Assembly: GCA_903917305.1 (NCBI GenBank) | Contig: CAIXAA010000414.1 | Coordinates: 1 to 6,779 of the forward strand | Direction of reading: 5' to 3' | From: an uncultured Myxococcales bacterium | Lineage (GTDB): Bacteria > Myxococcota_A > UBA9042 | DNA length: 6,779 bases | In this document: positions 1-4,681 of the stretch, piece after piece | Numbering within the stretch: the first letter of the stretch is position 1 | Layout of the letters: each line of letters begins with the position of its first letter | Translations under genes and position numbers: made by a program | Notes under the pieces: model-generated | The model's database searches: none | Seen by the model: only the letters and a program-made list of their open reading frames with translations | What the model was told of the DNA's origin: nothing

Positions 1-164
1 ACCCGGACATCCGCGAAGGCGTCAAGATCTTCGGTCGTTGGCCGACGGTTCCCCAGCTCTATGTCAGCGGCAAGCTGGTCGGCGGCTGCGACATCGCGAC
101 GGAGATGTACCAGCGCGGCGAGCTGGAGCCGCTGCTCAAGCAAGCCGTCGCCGCCGGCGCGTAG
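1..164 (+). CDS. grxD: Monothiol glutaredoxin, Grx4 family (3' end only)
   Basis: The first complete codon begins at base 3, and 53 residues are visible before a TAG stop. They match the C-terminal half of CGFS-type monothiol glutaredoxins: a WPTVPQLYV block with the cis-proline that contacts glutathione, then GGCDI, which grips the glutathione gamma-glutamyl end, and a final helix (EMYQRGELEPLLKQA). Proteins of this family bind a glutathione-ligated [2Fe-2S] cluster as a dimer and pass it to client apoproteins in the cytoplasm. The active-site CGFS motif lies upstream of the window and cannot be checked. The gene converges on hslO with 12 bases between stop codons. A 5-bp GC hairpin overlaps the stop, but no T-run follows it, so no clear terminator is present. 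The family call is secure. The symbol grxD follows E. coli usage and is not evidence of orthology by synteny. Confidence 0.93.
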   Translation, partial: PDIREGVKIFGRWPTVPQLYVSGKLVGGCDIATEMYQRGELEPLLKQAVAAGA

Positions 165-176
165 CCGCGCACTGCC

Positions 177-1181
177 TCAGGACGGATCGTCCAGCAGCGC
201 CGCAACCTGGGACGGGCGCAGCAGATACCGCGTCCGGCAATAGTCGCACACCGTCTCGAGCAGCTCGTCGCCATGGGCGAGATCGCGGATCTCCGCCTTC
301 GGCAACGTCGCGATCATGCTCAGGATCCGGTCTTCGGAGCAGCGGCACTGGAACATCACCGGCTCGCGGGCGCACTGGTCCCACGCAAAACCCTTGAGCA
401 AATCGCTGGTCCACACGCGCGCGTCCGGATCGCCGGGCGTCATGCCCTGCCCGAGCGGCGGCAGCGCCTCCAAGTTCTGGATCATGCTGACCAGGTTGTC
501 GCGCGTGCCGTCCGGCATTAGCTGGACCAGGAAGCCCTGCGCCTGCGTCACGCCGTTGGCATCGGCCTTCACGTGCAGCCGCAGCAGCGAGAGAATCTGT
601 TCACTTTCGAGGAGATAGCGCATCATCGCCGCATCGACGCCCTCGCCGTCCAGGCGCACGGCGCTGCGGTAGGCGCGCTTGCCGGAATGGCGCGAACGCG
701 TGACTTCGCACAGACCGGCGCCGAGCAGCAGGCCATCCGCTTCCAGCGTCACACCGGGATTGCGCGCCAGCGCGCGCACGCCGCCTTCATCCCACGCATC
801 GACCAGCAGCTGACCGACCGCGCCGTCGTGCTTGAAGGCGACCTGCATCCGCTCTTCGGGATTCAGCGTCGAGCGCACCAGCAGCGTGGACACCATCAGC
901 TCGCCCAGCAACTGCGCGACATCCGGCGAGCATTCGAGCCGCGCCGCCGCCTCGCGCACGGTCGCGGTCGCGCGCACCACCAGCACGCGCACCTCGCCGC
1001 CGCGCGTCAGCCCGCGCCAGAGCGTGTCAGCGTCCAGCGGCGGCGCCTCGCCAAAGAACTGGGTCGGACCGCTCTGCCGCTCGCGGTAGAGGCGCAGCAG
1101 GCGCTCCGCCTTGGTCTCGACCACCGTTTCTTCCGCAGTGTTGTTCTTGGCTTCCTTCACGTTCTTCCTGGCTTGCTTCAC
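177..1181 (-). CDS. hslO: Hsp33 redox-regulated chaperone
   Basis: This 334-residue protein is Hsp33, a cytoplasmic holdase that is kept inactive by zinc and switched on by oxidation. The C-terminal zinc switch is intact: C279-R-C281 and C312-DY-C315, with 31 residues between the second and third cysteines, the same spacing as in E. coli Hsp33 (C234 to C265). The N-terminal substrate-binding domain spans roughly residues 40-240. The chosen start is GTG at 1181, which overlaps the TGA of the upstream ATPase gene as GTGA. A GAGG site at 1192-1189 sits 7 bases before it. The reading frame stays open further upstream, but only as a shadow of the ATPase gene, and its translation there is low-complexity Arg/Ala. 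The protein is longer than the usual ~290 residues because of a charged, Lys/Glu-rich N-terminal extension of about 35 residues. Translation is probably coupled to the preceding gene. Extra cysteines (84, 158, 270) lie outside the switch. Confidence 0.95.
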   Translation of the reverse strand: MKQARKNVKEAKNNTAEETVVETKAERLLRLYRERQSGPTQFFGEAPPLDADTLWRGLTRGGEVRVLVVRATATVREAAARLECSPDVAQLLGELMVSTLLVRSTLNPEERMQVAFKHDGAVGQLLVDAWDEGGVRALARNPGVTLEADGLLLGAGLCEVTRSRHSGKRAYRSAVRLDGEGVDAAMMRYLLESEQILSLLRLHVKADANGVTQAQGFLVQLMPDGTRDNLVSMIQNLEALPPLGQGMTPGDPDARVWTSDLLKGFAWDQCAREPVMFQCRCSEDRILSMIATLPKAEIRDLAHGDELLETVCDYCRTRYLLRPSQVAALLDDPS

Positions 1182-2989
1182 GAATCCGCCTCGCTCGTCA
1201 CGCGCAGCACCTCGGCAAAAGAGGTGAGCCCGAGCGCCATCTTCTTCACCGCCGCCTCGCGCAGGCTGAGCATGCCGTCGCGCGCCGCTTGCCGGTTCAG
1301 CTCGGCGCGATCGGCCTTGTCGAGCACGAGCCGCCGCAATTTGTCCGACATCGGCATGACCTCGAACACGCCGGTGCGGCCTTTCAATCCCGTGCCGCGA
1401 CAGACGCCGCAGCCGCGACCGACGTAGACCGGAAAGCGCTCCCCGGGGCGCACCGCCAGACCGAGCGCCTGCGCCTCCGCTTGGGTCAGCTCGGTCTCGA
1501 CGCGGCAACTGGTGCAAATCGTGCGCAAAAGCCGCTGACTCACCACGCCCAGCAACGTCGAGGAGATGAGGTACGGCTGCGCGCCCAGGTCGACCAGCCG
1601 CCCGATCGTGCCCGCCGCGTCATTCGTGTGCACGGTCGAGAGCACGAGGTGGCCGGTCATCGCCGCCTGGATCGCGTTCTGCACGGTCTCGGTGTCGCGA
1701 ATCTCGCCGACCATGATGACGTCGGGGTCCTGGCGCAGCAGGGTGCGCAGCGCCGTGCCGAACGTCAGCCCCAGGCGCGGCTGCACCGCGGTCTGGTTGA
1801 AGGCCTCCACCACCATTTCGATGGGATCTTCAATCGTTGTGATGTTCAGCGACGGCGTGGCAATCGCGCGCAGCGCCGAGTACAGCGTGGTCGTCTTGCC
1901 GGAGCCCGTCGGACCGCACACCAGCAGCAGACCGTGCGGCCTGGCGATCAGCTGGCGCACAGCCTCGTATTCCTTGGCGAAAAAGCCGACGTTCGCCAGA
2001 TCCTGCAGCAGCACCTGCGGGTCGAAGATGCGCAGCACGATCTTCTCGCCGAAGGCGGTCGGCAGCGTGGAAATCCGCATTTCGACTTCAGATTCGCCGC
2101 GGCTCACCTTGACGCGGCCATCCTGCGGCCTGCGCTTCTCGGCAATGTCCAGCCGCGCCATGGTCTTGATGCGCGAGGTGATCGCCGGGTGGATGACCTT
2201 GGGCAGCTCGTGCACCGTGTGCAGCACGCCGTCGATGCGCAGGCGCACCAGCGAGATGTCGCGCTTGGGCTCGATGTGGATGTCCGACGCGCCTTGATCC
2301 AGCGCGTAGCGCATCAGGAAGTCGACCGCGTGCACGACGTAGCGGTCGTCGCCGTCGACGGCCTGACCCGTCGCCCCAAGCCGCACCAGCTGCTCGAAGT
2401 TGCCGAGATCCGTGCTCGCCTCGCCCGCACCGGCCGTCGCACCGCGAATCGTCGCGCGAAACTGAAAGATCTCGTTGATCTGCCGCAGGATGTCGCCGCG
2501 GATGGCCAGCACCAGCTCGACCGGCTGTTCGGCGCGGGCCTGCACGGCGGCGGCGACCTCCTCGGAGCTCGGATCGTCCACCGCCAGCAGCAGCCGGTTG
2601 CCTTCGCGCAGCAGCGGCAGCGCCACGTTGCGGCGCGCGTAGGCGTAGCTCGTCACGGCCGGCGCCAGGCGGCCGTCGATCTTGAGGGGATCGATGCGCA
2701 TGTACCGCAAACCATGGGCATTCGCGACGATCTGCTGGATGCGCTCCTCGCTGACGCCCTCGCCCGTCGGGCTGATCAGGCGCATCGACGCGATGACCTC
2801 CGCAGGACTGACGCCGGCATCGTCGCTGCCGACCCGGGCTCTTTCGCGTTCCAGGACGCGGCGTTGCCGCTCAGCGTTGCGCCTGACGTCGCTGCATTGG
2901 GCGACGCTCAGCAGCTCGCCCGACAACAGGATGTCGAGCACGGCTTCGAGCGTCAGGCGGCCGGTGGGTGCGCGAGAAAGGTCCGTCAC
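1178..2989 (-). CDS. GspE/PilB-family type II/IV secretion or pilus assembly ATPase
   Basis: The 603-residue protein is a complete hexameric assembly ATPase of the GspE/PulE/PilB family, which works at the cytoplasmic face of the inner membrane to drive pseudopilus or pilus assembly. Visible motifs are Walker A GPTGSGKT (359-366), the Asp box ITTIEDPIE (383-391), Walker B DVIMVGEIRD (423-432), the His box GHLVLSTVHTND (446-457) and a zinc tetracysteine module C492-x2-C495 and C527-x2-C530. A T2SSE_N/MshEN-like domain covers about 86-176. A first N-terminal segment (about 11-70) is helical and Arg-rich. The start is GTG at 2989: an in-frame TGA lies two codons upstream, so no longer form exists. 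The apparent Shine-Dalgarno GAGG (2994-2991) is only one base from the GTG, which is unusual. The gene follows ttcA by 40 bases and overlaps hslO. No GspF/PilC, pilin or secretin gene is in view, so type II secretion versus type IV pilus cannot be decided. Confidence 0.93.
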   Translation of the reverse strand: MTDLSRAPTGRLTLEAVLDILLSGELLSVAQCSDVRRNAERQRRVLERERARVGSDDAGVSPAEVIASMRLISPTGEGVSEERIQQIVANAHGLRYMRIDPLKIDGRLAPAVTSYAYARRNVALPLLREGNRLLLAVDDPSSEEVAAAVQARAEQPVELVLAIRGDILRQINEIFQFRATIRGATAGAGEASTDLGNFEQLVRLGATGQAVDGDDRYVVHAVDFLMRYALDQGASDIHIEPKRDISLVRLRIDGVLHTVHELPKVIHPAITSRIKTMARLDIAEKRRPQDGRVKVSRGESEVEMRISTLPTAFGEKIVLRIFDPQVLLQDLANVGFFAKEYEAVRQLIARPHGLLLVCGPTGSGKTTTLYSALRAIATPSLNITTIEDPIEMVVEAFNQTAVQPRLGLTFGTALRTLLRQDPDVIMVGEIRDTETVQNAIQAAMTGHLVLSTVHTNDAAGTIGRLVDLGAQPYLISSTLLGVVSQRLLRTICTSCRVETELTQAEAQALGLAVRPGERFPVYVGRGCGVCRGTGLKGRTGVFEVMPMSDKLRRLVLDKADRAELNRQAARDGMLSLREAAVKKMALGLTSFAEVLRVTSEADS

Positions 2990-3029
2990 GCCTCAAGCAT
3001 CCGACACGTTGCGCTGGAGGGCAAGTTGC

Positions 3030-3950
3030 CTACTGAAAGGCGTCTTCGTCGCGATCGCCCGCACCCGCCTGCGTCCCCCCGAAATCGTAGAGATTCCGGT
3101 CAAGCAGGAAACGCGGCTTGACGTCGGTCAGCGCATTCAAGGCACTCGGCATCGCGCCCGGGTACTTCGCGTCGATCTCGCGCATCAGCTCTTGCATCTG
3201 CGCGCGCTTCATGTCGGGCTGCTTGCTGCAAAGCCCGCACGGCACAACGGGAAACTGCTTCATCTTCGAGAACGCGATGAGCCAGTCCTCCGGCACGTAC
3301 GCCATCGGCCGGATGACCGTGTTCTTGCCGTCATCGGCGCGCAGCAGCGGCGGCATGGACTTGGTCTGGCCGCAGAAGAAGAAGTTGAGCAGGAACGTCG
3401 CGATCATGTCGTCGCGGTGGTGGCCCAAGGCGATCTTCGTGCAGCCGAGGCGCTGCGCCGTGTCGTACAGGATGCCGCGGCGCAGGCGCGAACAGAGCGA
3501 GCAGGTCGTCTTGCCCGGCTCCAGCTTGTCCAGCACGATCTGGTAGGTGTGCTGGTGCTCGATGTGGTACGGCGAACCCGAAGCTTTCAGATGGTTTTCC
3601 AGCGTCTCGGTCGGGAAGCCCGGATGCCCCTGATCCAGGTGCACAGCGAGGATCTCGAACTTGATCGGCGACTTGCGCTGAATGACCTGCATCAGGTGCA
3701 GCAGGCAGTAGGAGTCCTTGCCGCCGGACATGCAGACCATGACGCGGTCGCCCTCGGCGAGCATGCCGAAGTCTTTGCTGGCCTTGGCCATCAGGTGCGT
3801 CAGGCGCCGCTCGAGCAGCGCGGGATCCGTCGGCACGACGGCCCGGGCGGGCACGCGCAACGTCGCGGGAATCGACAGGACTTGCGGGTTCTCGGGCACG
3901 GGAGCGGGCGCTGACGTCGCAGTTTCCACAGAGGTCACTTTCTGCACCAT
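3030..3950 (-). CDS. ttcA: tRNA 2-thiocytidine(32) synthetase TtcA
   Basis: This is a 306-residue cytoplasmic PP-loop ATPase that thiolates cytidine 32 in a subset of tRNAs. The PP-loop is SGGKDS (75-80). The Fe-S ligand cysteines characteristic of TtcA are present as C150-SL-C153 and, about 85 residues later, in the PCGLC motif (C238, C241). Three of these correspond to the cluster ligands known in E. coli TtcA. The LGHHRDD block (175-181) is also typical. Relative to E. coli there is an Ala/Pro/Val-rich N-terminal extension of about 45 residues, probably disordered, and a short acidic C-terminal tail. The ATG at 3950 is preceded by a weak GGGCGG-like site. A later start, such as Met54, would trim the extension but leave the PP-loop intact, so the exact start is less certain than the identity. 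It lies 31 bases after the gene at 3982-4359 and 40 bases before the ATPase gene, consistent with one operon. Confidence 0.94.
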   Translation of the reverse strand: MVQKVTSVETATSAPAPVPENPQVLSIPATLRVPARAVVPTDPALLERRLTHLMAKASKDFGMLAEGDRVMVCMSGGKDSYCLLHLMQVIQRKSPIKFEILAVHLDQGHPGFPTETLENHLKASGSPYHIEHQHTYQIVLDKLEPGKTTCSLCSRLRRGILYDTAQRLGCTKIALGHHRDDMIATFLLNFFFCGQTKSMPPLLRADDGKNTVIRPMAYVPEDWLIAFSKMKQFPVVPCGLCSKQPDMKRAQMQELMREIDAKYPGAMPSALNALTDVKPRFLLDRNLYDFGGTQAGAGDRDEDAFQ

Positions 3951-3981
3951 TCACCGCCCATTCGAACCGGGGCGGACGGGA

Positions 3982-4359
3982 CTACTTCTTCTTTTCGGTC
4001 TTCTTTTCCGCGGACTTGTCGGCAGCTTCCTCGGTCGCGGGCGCAGCAGCCGCCTCTGCGGGCGCCGCTTCTGCCGCCGGAGCCGGAGCCGGAGCGGCCA
4101 CCGCAGCCGGAGCCGGAGCGGCCGCGGCCGCCGGCGCCGCACCAGCCTTGGGCAGCGCAGCCAGGATGCTGGCGGCGCGCGGCACGGTCGCTTCGATCGC
4201 CATACCAATGCGCGCAGCGGCCGCAGCGTCATAGCTGTCAGCCTTGGAAAGTCCAGCCTTATCGAGCACTTCGGCCGCCATGGCGCGAGCGCTCAGGTAG
4301 TCAAAACGGTGCTCGAACGCGTCGATCAGGTGCTGATGAGTCAATGCGTGCCCGGCCAT
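3982..4359 (-). CDS. Uncharacterised Ala/Pro-rich protein with Lys/Glu C-terminal tail
   Basis: I do not recognise this 125-residue protein. The N-terminal ~75 residues look like a small folded helical domain (HLIDAFEHRFDYLSARAMAAE, then a KAGLSKADSYD turn and a further Ala-rich helix). After it comes a low-complexity Ala/Pro segment (about 73-108) and then a charged tail ending DKSAEKKTEKKK. There is no signal peptide, lipobox or transmembrane segment, so a cytoplasmic location is likely. The start is well supported: ATG at 4359 has a GGGAGG site at 4369-4364, 4 bases before it. The longer reading frame upstream (to 4560) has no such site and its translation is low-complexity. The gene is the first of the leftward operon, ahead of ttcA. 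The Pro/Ala linker plus basic tail resembles flexible linkers in nucleic-acid-binding or scaffold proteins, but nothing visible proves such a role. Coding potential is supported by the strong ribosome site and the coherent amino-terminal domain. Confidence 0.75.
   Translation of the reverse strand: MAGHALTHQHLIDAFEHRFDYLSARAMAAEVLDKAGLSKADSYDAAAAARIGMAIEATVPRAASILAALPKAGAAPAAAAAPAPAAVAAPAPAPAAEAAPAEAAAAPATEEAADKSAEKKTEKKK
4081..4123. repeat. Two direct copies of a 19-base GC-rich unit inside the Ala/Pro coding segment
   Basis: The 19 bases at 4081-4099 are repeated exactly at 4105-4123, a period of 24 bases or 8 codons. The repeat encodes the alternating Ala-Pro stretch of the 125-residue protein. 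The in-frame period means gain or loss of a copy would change linker length without a frameshift. The neighbouring sequence is also built from GCC/GGAGCC-like units, so the repeat grades into general low complexity. Confidence 0.85.
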
Positions 4360-4363
4360 GTTG

Positions 4364-4369
4364 CCTCCC
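4364..4369 (-). promoter_or_regulatory. Ribosome binding site for the Ala/Pro-rich protein gene
   Basis: On the minus strand GGGAGG is followed by CAAC and then the ATG at 4359. This is the best Shine-Dalgarno match in the leftward operon, and it decides the start against the longer reading frame that extends to 4560. Confidence 0.75.
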
Positions 4370-4438
4370 GTCTCTGTGCAGCGTGCCTCTGTAAGGCTGC
4401 TGTCGGCGTGCAGTGTCTGGCAGCGTCGCGCGCGTCCA

Positions 4439-4455
4439 TCGAGGCCTGGCCTCGA
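4439..4455. promoter_or_regulatory. Perfect hyphenated palindrome, candidate operator
   Basis: The sequence TCGAGGCC-T-GGCCTCGA has two 8-base arms that are exact reverse complements around a single central base. It lies 80 bases upstream of the leftward start codon at 4359 and about 105 bases before the proposed rightward -35 box. The near-contiguous arms fit a site for a dimeric regulator better than an RNA hairpin, and no gene ends here for it to terminate. No regulator is known for it; function is inferred from symmetry and position only. Confidence 0.4.
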
Positions 4456-4559
4456 GTCCCCTCTGCGCAAACGAATGACGTAGCCTAGCCTCTCGCGCCC
4501 GGGCGGGCAAGTCTCGAACCACCCGCCGCCGCGGACGCCGATGCCGCGCCAACTGGGCA

Positions 4560-4587
4560 TTGCACGAATGCTCGAATCCCGTATCCT
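4560..4587 (+). promoter_or_regulatory. Candidate sigma70-like promoter for the large lipoprotein gene
   Basis: TTGCAC (4560-4565) and TATCCT (4582-4587) are separated by 16 bases. The -10 box matches the consensus at 4 of 6 positions and the -35 at 3 of 6. Transcription would begin near 4594, giving a leader of about 88 bases before the ATG at 4682. In GC-rich DNA such weak boxes occur by chance, so this is only the best candidate seen. Confidence 0.3.
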
Positions 4588-4598
4588 CTAAGGTTTGC

Positions 4599-4644
4599 CG
4601 GTGGAAGATTCCTGCTACCGGTCGCTCGTCCGAGCGTTCCACCG
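4599..4644 (+). other. Inverted repeats in the predicted 5' leader of the lipoprotein gene
   Basis: CGGTGGAA (4599-4606) is exactly complementary to TTCCACCG (4637-4644). Directly inside the right arm, CGCTCG (4623-4628) pairs with CGAGCG (4631-4636). Together they could form a 14-base-pair stem whose right strand is continuous, with a 16-base bulge on the left strand. GGAA at 4603-4606 could alternatively pair with TTCC at 4609-4612. The pairing is visible in the sequence; a regulatory role is inferred. Confidence 0.35.
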
Positions 4645-4670
4645 TGAGCAGTCCTTGCGCTCCACGCCCT

Positions 4671-4674
4671 GAGG
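4671..4674 (+). promoter_or_regulatory. Ribosome binding site for the large lipoprotein gene
   Basis: GAGG lies 7 bases before the ATG at 4682. It supports that start, which also gives a complete lipoprotein signal peptide. Confidence 0.65.
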
Positions 4675-4681
4675 CCAAGCC

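Larger units (their letters stand above)
4360..4681. other. Divergent intergenic region between the leftward operon and the lipoprotein genes
   Basis: These 322 bases lie between two divergent start codons, so they should hold the promoters of both units. Contents I can support are a 17-base palindrome at 4439-4455, a sigma70-like box pair at 4560-4587 and inverted repeats at 4599-4644. A 10-base tandem TAGCC pair sits at 4481-4490. A GGCGGG/CCCGCC inverted repeat with a 14-base loop is at 4502-4527. I see no tRNA, no small open frame with a convincing ribosome site and no mobile-element end. No confident promoter for the leftward operon could be picked by eye. Confidence 0.7.

Noticed and set aside
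157..170. GCGCG-TAGC-CGCGC hairpin between the convergent grxD and hslO stops as a terminator
   Set aside because: The stem is only 5 bp, it overlaps the grxD stop codon and has no T-run on either side, so an intrinsic terminator is not supported.
1182..1517. N-terminal extension of hslO up to an ATG at 1517
   Set aside because: The extra 112 residues are a frame shadow of the ATPase gene with low-complexity Arg/Ala/Gly content, and the GTG at 1181 has a proper ribosome site.
1289..3121. 610-codon open frame on the plus strand opposite the ATPase gene
   Set aside because: It is rich in Arg/His/Gln/Ala with no domain, overlaps ttcA's end, and mirrors the high GC of the real gene on the other strand, whose product has every ATPase motif.
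2682..3914. 410-codon plus-strand open frame across the ATPase-ttcA junction
   Set aside because: It spans two well-identified genes on the opposite strand and has no recognisable protein features.
3982..4359. Ala/Pro linker plus Lys/Glu tail read as an archaeal-type ribosomal stalk protein or histone H1-like protein
   Set aside because: The similarity is compositional only. The N-terminal domain does not match the stalk-protein pattern and the tail lacks the repeated KPA-type basic motifs of H1-like proteins.
4502..4527. tRNA-like T-arm fragment (TCTCGAACC with flanking GC arms)
   Set aside because: On neither strand does an acceptor stem, anticodon arm or D-arm accompany it; it is only a 6-bp inverted repeat with a 14-base loop.
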